64,000 nt of DNA from Bacillota bacterium (lineage in GTDB: Bacteria > Bacillota > Clostridia > Christensenellales > Aristaeellaceae). The stretch covers positions 18,760 through 82,759 of the forward strand of contig JAEYAR010000077.1 in NCBI GenBank assembly GCA_023404715.1. The letters run 5' to 3'. A program made the translations under genes and the position numbers. Shown in pieces: positions 1 through 8,748 of this stretch (its first letter is position 1; each line of letters opens with the position of its first letter). Under the pieces are notes generated by a model. The model saw nothing but the letters and a program-made list of their open reading frames with translations. It did no database searches and had not been told where the DNA came from.

Positions 1-2525
1 TGCTCGGCGCGCTGTTCGCCTGGCCCATGTGGCACCTGCTCGACCTTTGGGGCAGCATGTTGCTGCTCATCTTCGTGATCATCGCGGACCTGATGCTGAT
101 CACGAACATCCAGCTGTACCAGGTAGGCGACTATATATCCGCGCTTTTCGGCGAAATGCGCCAGAATTTCAGCGAACGAAGGGATGAGCGCCGCGCGGTT
201 CGCGAGGCGCAGGAGGACGAGAGCGAAAAAACACCGCCCCCTAAACCCAAGCCGCCCAAAGAGCCTGCGAAGCCCAAAGCGGCGGGCGCGAAATCCAAGG
301 TGATCAAGGCGCCGCCTGAGGAGGAAGAAAAGCCGCGCAAACGCCGCTCCAGAAAAGCCGCGCAGGAGGACCCGTACGTCGCCCCGGCCTACGAGCCCTA
401 TGTCGCGGCGGATGAGGCCCAGGAAGCGCAGGGGTTTAACGCCCCGGAGGCGGATTACGCCGCCTATGACGACCAGCGGGGCTACGCCGAACAGGCGGAT
501 TGGCAGGGGTATACGTACGAGGAGCCCTATGGGCAGTCGGAGCCCTATACGCCGTCGGCCTATGTACAGGATGAATTGCCCCCCTTTCAATACGGGGATG
601 ATCGGCTTTATGGGGACGTGGCGGTGCACACCACCGCCTATGAAGAGGTGCCCCAGCTTTATATTGAAAATGTAGAGACGGATGCGCGGCCGGCGGCGCC
701 GCTCGATTCCAAAGTGCTGGAACTGCCGGAGTTTATGCTCAGAAAGCGCAGACGGGAACAGAATGCGCCGCCGCCTGAGGACGAAGAGGGAGCCGTAGAG
801 ACGGGCGCCGCGCCGGAGCAGGCCTGGACGCCGGAAGAGGATGCCGATACGTGGGTGATGCAACCCGAAGCGCCGGAGGAGACGGAACCGTTTCAGACGG
901 AAGGTCCGTTCGCGCCGGACGCCCTGACGCCCCAGGAAGCGCCGCCCGCGCCCCAACCGTTGGCGCCGCCCGCTGCGCGGCCGCCTATGCAGGCGCGGGA
1001 GGAGACGCCCCCGCAGCCGTCGCGCAGGCTGGACGATACGCCGCTCACGATCCCCAAAAAGGCGGAAAACCCGCTTGCAAGGCCGGTGGAGCCCTATCTG
1101 TTTCCGCCGATCGACCTGCTCAAAAACGGGAAGGCGGCGGTCAGCGGGGATACGCGCCAAAAGGACGAGGAGGGCGCCTCCAAGCTGATCGGCACGCTGC
1201 GCAGCTTCGGCGTGCAGGCCAAGGTGCTCAATGTGACGCACGGCCCGGCGATCACGCGCTATGAGCTGCAGCCGGCGCCGGGCGTGAAGGTTTCGCGCAT
1301 TCTGGGGCTGGTGGACGATATCGCGCTCAACATGGCCTCCGCGGGCGTGCGCATCGAAGCGCCGATCCCCGGCAAGCCGGCCGTCGGCATCGAGATCCCG
1401 AACGAATCCATCTCTACCGTCGCGCTGCGCGACGTGCTGGAGAGCGACGAGGCGCGAAGGCACCCGTCGCCGCTCGCGTGCGCGTTGGGCAAGGACATCG
1501 CCGGGCGCAACATCATCGCAGACCTGGCGAAGATGCCGCACGTGCTGATCGCAGGCGCGACGGGCTCCGGCAAGTCGGTATGCATCAACACGATCATCAA
1601 TTCGATCATCTACCGGGCGACGCCCGAGCAGGTGCGCCTCATCCTGATCGACCCCAAGGTCGTCGAGCTTTCCGTCTACAACGGCATCCCGCACCTGCTC
1701 GTGCCGGTGGTGACCGACCCGAAAAAGGCCTCCGGCGCGCTGTCGTGGGCCGTGATGGAGATGGACCAGCGCTACAAGCGCTTTGCCGGGCAGGGCGTGC
1801 GCGATATCCGCGGTTATAACGCGTCGCTGACGCCCGAAGAGGAGCGCATGCCGCAAATCGTCGTCATCATCGACGAGCTGGCCGACCTCATGATGGTCGC
1901 CCCCGGAGAGGTGGAGGAATCCATCTGCCGCCTGGCGCAGCTCGCGCGCGCGGCGGGCATTCACCTGGTCATCGCGACGCAGCGCCCGTCCGTCAACGTC
2001 ATCACGGGCGTCATCAAGGCCAATATCCCCTCGCGCATCGCTTTTGCGGTTTCCTCACAGGTGGACAGCCGCACCATTTTGGACAGCGCAGGCGCGGAAA
2101 AGCTGCTGGGCAAGGGCGATATGCTCTTCGCGCCGCAGGGAACCAACAAGCCGCTGCGCGTACAGGGCTGCTTTGTCTCGGATGAGGAGGTATCCCGCGT
2201 CGTGGGGTACGTAAAGCAGCGCTTTGCCGCCGAGTACAACGAGGACGTCATCGAGCACCTGAACAACACGGAGGATGCGCCGCAGGGCGAGCCCAAGGAG
2301 ACGGAAGAGACCGTCGACGAGCTGCTGGAGCAGGCGATCGAGCTGGCGGTCGAGGCGGGACAGGCGTCGATCAGCATGCTGCAACGACGGCTTCGCGTAG
2401 GCTACGCGCGCGCCGGTCGCCTGATAGACGAGATGGCCAGGCGCGGCATCGTGGCGCAGGCCGAGGGCGCAAAGCCCCGCGCCGTGCTCATGACGCGGGA
2501 AGAATTCAGAAAACTGCAGGAATGA
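1..2525 (+). CDS. ftsK: DNA translocase FtsK/SpoIIIE, 5' truncated by window edge
   Basis: ATP-driven double-stranded DNA pump that clears chromosomes from the division or sporulation septum. The frame is open to the left edge, so the start and the first membrane helices are missing; the last helix is visible (LLLIFVIIADLMLI, near position 57). A cytoplasmic linker of about 300 residues rich in Pro, Glu, Tyr and Gln follows. The motor domain has Walker A GATGSGKS near 1558 and Walker B VVIIDELADL near 1863. The C-terminal winged-helix gamma domain (QASISMLQRRLRVGYARAG) reads orienting sequences. The atg at 27 is internal to the gene. It lies 52 bp upstream of aspS, probably in the same operon. 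FtsK and SpoIIIE cannot be told apart by sequence alone; only one copy is present here. Confidence 0.95.
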   Translation, partial: LGALFAWPMWHLLDLWGSMLLLIFVIIADLMLITNIQLYQVGDYISALFGEMRQNFSERRDERRAVREAQEDESEKTPPPKPKPPKEPAKPKAAGAKSKVIKAPPEEEEKPRKRRSRKAAQEDPYVAPAYEPYVAADEAQEAQGFNAPEADYAAYDDQRGYAEQADWQGYTYEEPYGQSEPYTPSAYVQDELPPFQYGDDRLYGDVAVHTTAYEEVPQLYIENVETDARPAAPLDSKVLELPEFMLRKRRREQNAPPPEDEEGAVETGAAPEQAWTPEEDADTWVMQPEAPEETEPFQTEGPFAPDALTPQEAPPAPQPLAPPAARPPMQAREETPPQPSRRLDDTPLTIPKKAENPLARPVEPYLFPPIDLLKNGKAAVSGDTRQKDEEGASKLIGTLRSFGVQAKVLNVTHGPAITRYELQPAPGVKVSRILGLVDDIALNMASAGVRIEAPIPGKPAVGIEIPNESISTVALRDVLESDEARRHPSPLACALGKDIAGRNIIADLAKMPHVLIAGATGSGKSVCINTIINSIIYRATPEQVRLILIDPKVVELSVYNGIPHLLVPVVTDPKKASGALSWAVMEMDQRYKRFAGQGVRDIRGYNASLTPEEERMPQIVVIIDELADLMMVAPGEVEESICRLAQLARAAGIHLVIATQRPSVNVITGVIKANIPSRIAFAVSSQVDSRTILDSAGAEKLLGKGDMLFAPQGTNKPLRVQGCFVSDEEVSRVVGYVKQRFAAEYNEDVIEHLNNTEDAPQGEPKETEETVDELLEQAIELAVEAGQASISMLQRRLRVGYARAGRLIDEMARRGIVAQAEGAKPRAVLMTREEFRKLQE

Positions 2526-2577
2526 AACGGTTTTCCATGGCAAATAATGCTTGAGCATACATAGGAGGGACTTTCCC

Positions 2578-4374
2578 ATGGCAGAAGGACTGAACGGTTG
2601 GAAGCGCACCTGCATGTGCGGCGACGTCTCCGCGGACATGATCGGTCAGGAAGTGACCCTGATGGGCTGGGTGCAGCGCTCGCGCAACCTGGGCAGCCTA
2701 ATCTTTACCGATCTGCGCGATCGCGCGGGCATCGTGCAGGCGGTCTTTGACGGCGAGGACGGCGGCGAAGCCTTTTCGACCGGCAAATCGCTCGCGCGCG
2801 AATACGTGCTGGCGGTGCGCGGCACCGTGCGCGCACGGGGGGACGGCGCCGTAAACGAAAAGATGAAGACCGGGCGCGTCGAAGTGCTCGTGCGCGAGGC
2901 CAAGCTGCTCAATAAGTCCGAAACGCCCCCGATTTACATCGAGGACGACGCGGCGGAGGCGGAAAACGTCCGCCTGAAATACCGCTACCTCGATCTGCGG
3001 CGCCCCGTGCTGCAAAAGACGCTCGCCTTGCGCAGCCAGGTGCTGTCCGTCATCCGCCGCCATATGGAAGGCGAGGGCTTCCTCGAGGTGGAGACGCCGA
3101 TTCTGACCAAGTCCACGCCGGAAGGCGCGCGCGACTACCTCGTGCCCAGCCGCGTGCATCCCGGTGAATTCTACGCGCTGCCGCAGTCGCCCCAGATTTA
3201 TAAGCAGCTGTTGATGCTCGCGGGCTATGACCGCTATTTCCAGGTCGCCCGTTGCTTCCGAGACGAGGACCTGCGGGCCGACCGGCAGCCGGAGTTTACG
3301 CAGGTCGACCTGGAGATGTCCTTCGTCGAGCCGGAGGATATTCAGCGCGTGGTCGAGGGCGCGTTTGCCGACGTGTTCCAAGGCGTCAAGGGATTGCCGC
3401 TACAGCTGCCGCTTGCGCGCGTCACCTGGCGCGACGCGATGGACATGTACGGCTCCGACAAGCCCGACACGCGCTTTGAGATGAAGATTCAGTGCGTAGA
3501 CGAGGTGGCGAAGGACTGCGGTTTCAAGGTGTTTGAGGACGCTGTGCGCGAGGGTCGCACGGTGCGCGCCATGCGGGCGGAGGGCGCTTCGAAGCTCTCG
3601 CGCAAGGAGATCGACGCCCTGGGCGAGTTTGTGAAGACCTATCACGTCAAGGGCCTCGCCTGGGCGACGCTGGGCGAAGACGGATCGGTGCGCAGCTCGT
3701 TTGCCAAGTTCATGAAGCCCGAGGCCATGCAGGCGCTCATCGAGGCGCTGGGCGCAAAGAGCGGCGACGCGCTTTTCCTCATCGCGGACAAAAAGTACGT
3801 CGCGCTCACGGCGATGGGCCAGCTGCGCCTGCGGCTGGGGCATGAGCTGGGGCTCATCGATCCAAACCGCTACGATTTGCTTTGGATCACGGAGTTCCCC
3901 CTGCTGGAGTGGAGCGAGGAGGATGGGCGCTTTGTCGCCCAGCATCATCCCTTCACCAGCCCCATGGACGAGGATTTCGACCTCATGGAGAGCGATCCGG
4001 GCGCGGTGCGCGCGAAAGCGTACGACCTGGTGCTCAACGGCATCGAGATGGGGTCCGGATCGATCCGCATTCACGCGAGCGATTTGCAGGAGCGCATGTT
4101 CAAGCTGCTCGGCTTTACGCACGAGCAGGCGTGGGAGCGCTTTGGCTTCCTGCTGGAGGCTTTTCAGTACGGCACGCCGCCGCACGGCGGCTTTGCCTTT
4201 GGCGTGGATCGCCTGATCATGCAGATCACGGGCAGCGACAGCCTACGGGACGTCATCGCCTTCCCGAAGGTGCAGAACGCCTCGTGCCTGATGATGCAGA
4301 CGCCCTCGCGCGTAGCGCAGGATCAGCTCGATATGCTGCGCATCAAGACCTGTACGGACGGGATGGAGGAATGA
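2578..4374 (+). CDS. aspS: Aspartyl-tRNA synthetase, bacterial type
   Basis: Charges tRNA-Asp with aspartate in the cytoplasm. The 598 residues match the long bacterial form. An N-terminal OB fold reads the anticodon (GWVQRSRNLGSLIFTDLRDR). The class II core has motif 2 (FRDEDLRADRQPEFTQ) and motif 3 (GGFAFGVDRLIM), with the bacterial GAD insertion between them. The ATG at 2578 was chosen because AGGAGGGA at 2563-2570 sits 7 bases upstream; an in-frame TTG at 2551 lies before that site. Whether it also charges tRNA-Asn (non-discriminating form) cannot be decided without finding asnS or gatCAB elsewhere. The next gene starts 3 bp after the stop, so the two are probably translationally coupled. 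Confidence 0.97.
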   Translation: MAEGLNGWKRTCMCGDVSADMIGQEVTLMGWVQRSRNLGSLIFTDLRDRAGIVQAVFDGEDGGEAFSTGKSLAREYVLAVRGTVRARGDGAVNEKMKTGRVEVLVREAKLLNKSETPPIYIEDDAAEAENVRLKYRYLDLRRPVLQKTLALRSQVLSVIRRHMEGEGFLEVETPILTKSTPEGARDYLVPSRVHPGEFYALPQSPQIYKQLLMLAGYDRYFQVARCFRDEDLRADRQPEFTQVDLEMSFVEPEDIQRVVEGAFADVFQGVKGLPLQLPLARVTWRDAMDMYGSDKPDTRFEMKIQCVDEVAKDCGFKVFEDAVREGRTVRAMRAEGASKLSRKEIDALGEFVKTYHVKGLAWATLGEDGSVRSSFAKFMKPEAMQALIEALGAKSGDALFLIADKKYVALTAMGQLRLRLGHELGLIDPNRYDLLWITEFPLLEWSEEDGRFVAQHHPFTSPMDEDFDLMESDPGAVRAKAYDLVLNGIEMGSGSIRIHASDLQERMFKLLGFTHEQAWERFGFLLEAFQYGTPPHGGFAFGVDRLIMQITGSDSLRDVIAFPKVQNASCLMMQTPSRVAQDQLDMLRIKTCTDGMEE

Positions 4375-4377
4375 GCT

Positions 4378-4803
4378 TTGCGCAAGACGGGGACGGTCGT
4401 CGCCAAAAACGAAGAGATGATCGACATTCAGTTTGAGCGGCCGGAGGCCTGCGCCAAGTGCGGGGCCTGCGGCGAGGGGCGCGCGCAGTGCACGACGCTT
4501 ACGCTTAGGGCGCAGGCGAATGTCGGCGATGAGGTCGTGGTCGAAATCCCGGAAGGCCGCGTGGCGCAGGCGTCGATGCTCGCCTATATCGTGCCGCTTC
4601 TCTTTTTCATCGCCGGGCTGCTGCTCGCCGGGCCCGTGCGCTCGGCGCTCGGCCTGGCGATTCCGGCGGATCTTTTTACCGTCTTGCTGGGCCTTATCGG
4701 CATCGGCTTGGCGCTTGCCGTATTGCGGGCGCTCGAGCCGCATATGAAGAAGAAGGGCACGTGGCAGCCCCGCGTGATCGCCGTGCGGCCGCGTGAACAA
4801 TAG
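4378..4803 (+). CDS. RseC/SoxR-reducing-system family membrane protein
   Basis: 141-residue membrane protein of the RseC/MucC family. An N-terminal domain carries a four-cysteine cluster (CAKCGACGEGRAQC, residues about 22-35), which in this family may bind metal or an Fe-S centre. Two hydrophobic helices follow (residues about 64-85 and 93-113), then a basic tail. In Proteobacteria RseC works with SoxR reduction or Rnf complexes; Clostridial homologues are often near electron-transport genes, but none is adjacent here, so its partner is unknown. It starts with TTG, 8 bases after GGAGG inside the end of aspS. It precedes trxA, which suggests a redox theme, but that link is inference. Confidence 0.8.
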   Translation: MRKTGTVVAKNEEMIDIQFERPEACAKCGACGEGRAQCTTLTLRAQANVGDEVVVEIPEGRVAQASMLAYIVPLLFFIAGLLLAGPVRSALGLAIPADLFTVLLGLIGIGLALAVLRALEPHMKKKGTWQPRVIAVRPREQ

Positions 4804-4839
4804 GGCGGTTGACGCGCAAATATTCGAGGAGGAATCTAT

Positions 4840-5169
4840 ATGAATGCCTATGTAAAGGAACTGACGGAGCAGAATTTTGAGTCGGTGGCGATGGGCTCGG
4901 CGCTGCCGGTGCTGGTGGATTTCTGGGCGCCGTGGTGCGGGCCGTGCCGCATGGTCGCCCCGCATATCGACGCCGTGGCCGAGGAGACGCAGGGCAGGGC
5001 GGTCGTGGGCAAGGTCAACGTAGACGACAGCGGCGCGCTCGCGCAGAAGTTTGGCGTGATGAGCATTCCCACGCTGGTCGTCATTCACAACGGGCAGATG
5101 GTGCAGCGCGCCGTCGGCGCGCGCGGCAAGGAAGACATCTTAAAGCTGCTGGAGCCTTACATGGCTTAA
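4840..5169 (+). CDS. trxA: Thioredoxin
   Basis: Small cytoplasmic disulfide reductase of 109 residues. The classical active site WCGPC is at residues 32-36, and the conserved cis-proline is in the SIPTLVV stretch (around residue 75). GAGGAGG 9 bases upstream of the ATG supports the start. No thioredoxin reductase is adjacent, so electrons must come from a reductase elsewhere. The gene ends in a region with a hairpin and T-run and is probably the last gene of the ftsK-aspS-rseC-trxA run. Confidence 0.96.
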   Translation: MNAYVKELTEQNFESVAMGSALPVLVDFWAPWCGPCRMVAPHIDAVAEETQGRAVVGKVNVDDSGALAQKFGVMSIPTLVVIHNGQMVQRAVGARGKEDILKLLEPYMA

Positions 5170-5183
5170 GTTGGACGTTATTT

Positions 5184-5240
5184 ACAAATCCAGGTATACG
5201 CTTTGTCGAAAAAGCACATGCCCGGATTTGTATTTTTTTT
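5184..5240 (+). terminator. Probable intrinsic terminator after trxA
   Basis: ACAAATCC (5184-5191) pairs with GGATTTGT (5224-5231), followed by a run of nine T. A smaller hairpin (GCTTT/AAAGC) lies inside the 32-base loop. The long loop makes it weaker than a textbook terminator. Confidence 0.5.
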
Positions 5241-5334
5241 TGTACAGGAAGCGAAATGTGTGCTATAATAACCTTGTATATATGTGGCAGGACGGCGGCA
5301 GCCTGCATAAATCCATACAAAAAGCACATGCCGG
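5209..5334 (+). repeat. 14-bp direct repeat in the trxA-RNase J intergenic region
   Basis: AAAAAGCACATGCC occurs at 5209-5222 and again at 5319-5332. Each copy is preceded by an AAATCCA heptamer (5187-5193 and about 5309-5315). One copy lies in the trxA terminator, the other in the RNase J leader. Confidence 0.6.
5240..5269 (+). promoter_or_regulatory. SigA-type promoter of the RNase J gene
   Basis: TTGTAC (5240-5245), an 18-base spacer ending in TGC, then a consensus TATAAT (5264-5269), which makes an extended -10 element. It would produce a leader of about 145 bases before the GTG start of the RNase J gene. Confidence 0.75.
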
Positions 5335-5419
5335 CATTGAGAGACATGCGGATTGTGCTTGAAGTAGACGATACATACCCCCAATGGGCAGACACATGGC
5401 GTGTTGAAAGGAGGAAAAC

Positions 5420-7084
5420 GTGGCAGAACTACCCTCGAAACTTCGCATCATACCCCTGGGCGGGGTAGACGAGATCGGCAAGAACATCACGGTTTTCGAG
5501 TATGAGGACGACATCATCGTGGTGGATTGCGGCTCGATCTTTCCCAAAGAGGACATGCTGGGCATCGATCTGGTCATCCCGGACGTGACCTATCTGGTTC
5601 GAAATAGGGACCGTGTCCGCGGCTTGCTGATCACGCATGCGCATGAAGACCATATCGGCGCCATCCCGTACGTCATGCGACAGGTACCGATGCCGATTTA
5701 CGGCACGAAGCTCACGCTGGCGCTGGTCGAAAACAAGCTGCGCGAGCATCGCCTGAGCGGCATCCCGATGCAGGTCATCGCACCGAAGGATACGGTGCAA
5801 TTGGGTCATTTTACGGTGCAATTCATCAAGGTGAGCCATTCTATCGCCGGCGCGGTCGCGATGGCGATCACAACTCCCGCGGGAACGGTCATCGTCACGG
5901 GCGACTTTAAGGTGGATTATACGCCCATCGACGGGGTGGTGACCGATTTGAACACGCTGGCTTCCTGGGGCAGCAGAGGCGTGCTCGCGATGCTTTGCGA
6001 TTCCACGAACGTCGAGCGTCCGGGGTACACGATGTCCGAAAGGAAGATCGGCGAGACGTTCAATTCCTACTTCCGCGATGCGATGGGGCGTATCATCATC
6101 GCGATGTTCGCCTCCAACATCCATCGCATCCAGCAAGTGGTAGACTTATGCGTGCGATATAAGCGCCGCATCTGTTTTATCGGCCGCAGCATGGTGAATA
6201 ATATGAAGGTCGCCATGTCTCTGGGCGAATTGAAGATTCCCGCCGGATGCTCCATCGACGTCGACGAGCTCGACCAATACCCGGACAACGAGATCGTCGT
6301 GCTCACCACCGGCAGCCAGGGCGAGCCCATGGCGGGCCTGACGCGCATGGCCTACAGCGAGCACCGCAAGCTGCAGGTCCGTTCGACAGATCTGGTCATC
6401 CTCTCGGCGACGCCGATTCCGGGCAACGAGGTGCTCGTATCGCGCGTGATCAACCAGCTCTATCGCTGTGGCGCCCAGGTGGTGTACAAGGCGATCGCGG
6501 ACGTGCACGTCTCGGGCCACGCCTGCCAGGAGGAGCTCAAGCTCATCCACACGCTGGTGCATCCGAAGGTCTTTATACCGGTGCACGGCGAATACCGCAT
6601 GCTCTGCCAGCACGCGAAGCTGGCGGAAGCGATGGGGATGGATCCGCAGAACATCATCATACCGGAGCTCGGACAGATCATCGAGCTAGGCGCAAACGGC
6701 GTTCACATCGCCGGGGCGGTGCCGACGGGCGCCATCATGGTGGACGGCTTGGGCATCGGGGACGTAGGGAACGTCGTGCTGCGCGACCGTAAGCACCTTG
6801 CACAGGACGGGCTCATCATCATCGTCGTCGGCGTAGACCGCGAAACGGGCCTGATCTCCTCCGGACCGGAAATCATCTCCCGCGGGTTCGTATACGTGCG
6901 CGAAAACGAAGAGTTGATCGCCGGCGTCAAACAGGTGGTTGTAAACGTCCTGTCGCAGTACAGGGTGATCGACGCATCCGATTGGACGCCGATCAAGAAC
7001 CGCATCAAAGACGATCTGCACCGTTACCTGTTCGAATGCATCAAGCGAAACCCGATGATCCTGCCGATCATCATGGATACGTAA
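5420..7084 (+). CDS. rnj: Ribonuclease J (endo/5'-exoribonuclease)
   Basis: Metallo-beta-lactamase/beta-CASP ribonuclease for mRNA decay and rRNA 5' maturation. The 554 residues match the family. The zinc-binding motif is THAHEDHIGAIP (residues about 69-80), followed by GDFKVDY and the beta-CASP block with TTGSQGEPM and PVHGEYRM. The C-terminal domain (residues about 450-554) is present. The GTG start is 6 bases after AAAGGAGG. It is followed at 90 bp by ylbF, a regulator of RNase Y-dependent decay, so the two form an RNA-turnover pair. Only one RNase J lies here; whether it is J1 or J2 is not decided. Confidence 0.95.
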   Translation: MAELPSKLRIIPLGGVDEIGKNITVFEYEDDIIVVDCGSIFPKEDMLGIDLVIPDVTYLVRNRDRVRGLLITHAHEDHIGAIPYVMRQVPMPIYGTKLTLALVENKLREHRLSGIPMQVIAPKDTVQLGHFTVQFIKVSHSIAGAVAMAITTPAGTVIVTGDFKVDYTPIDGVVTDLNTLASWGSRGVLAMLCDSTNVERPGYTMSERKIGETFNSYFRDAMGRIIIAMFASNIHRIQQVVDLCVRYKRRICFIGRSMVNNMKVAMSLGELKIPAGCSIDVDELDQYPDNEIVVLTTGSQGEPMAGLTRMAYSEHRKLQVRSTDLVILSATPIPGNEVLVSRVINQLYRCGAQVVYKAIADVHVSGHACQEELKLIHTLVHPKVFIPVHGEYRMLCQHAKLAEAMGMDPQNIIIPELGQIIELGANGVHIAGAVPTGAIMVDGLGIGDVGNVVLRDRKHLAQDGLIIIVVGVDRETGLISSGPEIISRGFVYVRENEELIAGVKQVVVNVLSQYRVIDASDWTPIKNRIKDDLHRYLFECIKRNPMILPIIMDT

Positions 7085-7120
7085 AGCGGCGCTTGGGAAA
7101 AGAAACAAATGTTATGAAAG

Positions 7121-7147
7121 CGTGCAACGCAGGGGATGCGTTGCACG
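7121..7147 (+). other. Strong hairpin between rnj and ylbF
   Basis: CGTGCAACGC (7121-7130) and GCGTTGCACG (7138-7147) form a perfect 10-bp stem with a 7-base loop. No T-run follows, so it is not a standard terminator. It could stabilise or set a processing site between the two cistrons. Confidence 0.6.
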
Positions 7148-7173
7148 TCTATATTGAGGGAGCGGAATAAGCC

Positions 7174-7527
7174 GTGAATATTTACGATACCGCAAACCGC
7201 CTGGCCGGCGAAATTAAAAACAGCGATGAATGCAAGGTGCTTGCCCGTTTGCGCGAGGCGGCCTATGCAGACGAAACAAACCGCGCGCTGCTCGGCGAGT
7301 ACAAAAAGCTGCAGCTACAGCTGCAGATGAGCATGACCGGCGCGGCCGGTAAGATGCCTGACGACGAAATGAAGCGGTTTCAGCAGTTGGCGACGCTGCT
7401 TTATATGAACCAGGACGTTCAAGCCTATCTGATGGCGGAAATGCAGATGCAAAAGACGCTGGCCGATGTGTTTAAAATTTTAACGGATGCCGCAGGGCTT
7501 TCTTTGGAGCTGCCTGAAGGCGTCTGA
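7174..7527 (+). CDS. ylbF: YlbF family regulator (RNase Y specificity factor family)
   Basis: 117-residue, mainly alpha-helical protein of the YlbF/YmcA family. In Bacillus subtilis these proteins form a complex (Y-complex) with an Fe-S cofactor that directs RNase Y and affects sporulation and competence. Here the helical core (YDTANRLAGEIKNS, then FQQLATLLYMNQDVQAYLMAE) is clear. The GTG start has only GGGAGCGGA upstream as a ribosome site. It sits between rnj and mltG with a 21-bp gap to the latter, so all three may be co-transcribed. No YmcA or YaaT partner is in the window. Confidence 0.85.
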   Translation: MNIYDTANRLAGEIKNSDECKVLARLREAAYADETNRALLGEYKKLQLQLQMSMTGAAGKMPDDEMKRFQQLATLLYMNQDVQAYLMAEMQMQKTLADVFKILTDAAGLSLELPEGV

Positions 7528-7548
7528 CCGACTGGAGGCTGACACCTT

Positions 7549-8745
7549 TTGTCAAGGAAACAGAAAAAGACGCCGCGCGATTACGACCATAAGACGCTGC
7601 ACGAGGAGCGGTCCTATGGGCTTTTCTGGTATGACTGGCTGTGGGGCGCCCTGCGCCCGCTGATCGTCTTTACGGCATCGCTCGCCATCGTCTGCGGCAT
7701 CATCATGACGGGATGGAATTTTGTGACGGAGCGCTTTATCGGCCCGGTAAACGCCGGGGATGAGACGCCGGTCACGTTCACCGTGGCGTCGGGCAGCTCG
7801 CTTTCGCGCGTATCGCGCGAGCTGGAAGAGGCCGACCTGATCCATAACCGTACCGTGTTTAAGTATGTGACGGACTTTATGGGCAAGGGGCAGCGCATTC
7901 AGTCCGGCGAGTACGTGCTTTCCAAGTCGATGGACATGATGCAGATCATGAACCAATTGACATTGGGCGACGGCAAGCCGAACACGGCCCGCATCACGAT
8001 CATCCCCGGCTGGACGATCGAGGATATCGCCGCGCAGCTATACAAGGACGGCATGATCAAGAGCGAGGAAGAATTCCTGGCGCTGTGCCGTACGGGCGAG
8101 GCGTATAAGGATTATTACTACATCGCGGAGATCTTGAACGCTGCGAACGTAGGCCAGCGAAAATACGTGCTGGAAGGGTATTTATCCCCCAATACGTACG
8201 AAATCTATACGTCCTCTACGGCGGACGACATCATCAAGAAGCTAATCGCCCAGACGGAGGCAGCCTATCCGGCCTCCTATCACGAGCGCGCCGAGGAATT
8301 GGGCTTTACGATGGATCAGGTGATCACGCTCGCATCCATGATCGAAAAAGAGGCGAAGACGGCGGAATTCGCCAAGGTTTCAGCCGTGTTCCACAATCGT
8401 CTGGCGAAAAACATGACGATGGGGTCGGACGTCACGATCAAGTACTACCTCAATTCCAAGAAGATGGCGCTCAGCGACGAGGAGCTGAACGTGAATACGG
8501 GCTACAATACCTATCAGAACAAGGGATTGCCTGTGGGACCGATCTGCAACCCCTCGAGCGACGCGATCGTGGCCGCGCTGTACCCGGACGAGCAATACCG
8601 CCAGCAGGGTTATCTGTACTTCTGCAGCAAGGACCCCGATTCCGGCGAGCTGCACTTCTCCAAGACGCTGGAGGAACACAATGCGGCGGTATCCATGTAT
8701 CGGCCGCTTTGGATCGAATACGATAAGAGCAGGGGCATTGAATAA
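7549..8745 (+). CDS. mltG: Endolytic murein transglycosylase MltG
   Basis: Membrane-anchored enzyme that cleaves nascent peptidoglycan and may end glycan strands. It is 398 residues long, with a basic cytoplasmic N-terminus and one membrane helix (PLIVFTASLAIVCGIIMTGW, residues about 38-57). A LysM-like domain follows (VTFTVASGSSLSRVSREL), then the YceG catalytic domain with the motif ASMIEKEAK, whose first Glu is the expected catalytic residue. TTG is the start, 10 bases after GGAGG at 7534-7538. The U32 peptidase begins 3 bp downstream, an order common in Firmicutes. Confidence 0.95.
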   Translation: MSRKQKKTPRDYDHKTLHEERSYGLFWYDWLWGALRPLIVFTASLAIVCGIIMTGWNFVTERFIGPVNAGDETPVTFTVASGSSLSRVSRELEEADLIHNRTVFKYVTDFMGKGQRIQSGEYVLSKSMDMMQIMNQLTLGDGKPNTARITIIPGWTIEDIAAQLYKDGMIKSEEEFLALCRTGEAYKDYYYIAEILNAANVGQRKYVLEGYLSPNTYEIYTSSTADDIIKKLIAQTEAAYPASYHERAEELGFTMDQVITLASMIEKEAKTAEFAKVSAVFHNRLAKNMTMGSDVTIKYYLNSKKMALSDEELNVNTGYNTYQNKGLPVGPICNPSSDAIVAALYPDEQYRQQGYLYFCSKDPDSGELHFSKTLEEHNAAVSMYRPLWIEYDKSRGIE

Positions 8746-8748
8746 GCC

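Noticed and set aside
2526..2577. T-box or other riboswitch before aspS
   Set aside because: Only 52 bases lie between ftsK and aspS, too few for a T-box.
3400..4185. Long minus-strand open frame opposite aspS
   Set aside because: Complement of a GC-rich coding gene; no start signal and no domain.
5171..5362. Small open frame in the trxA-rnj gap
   Set aside because: It spans the terminator and promoter and has no ribosome site at its start.
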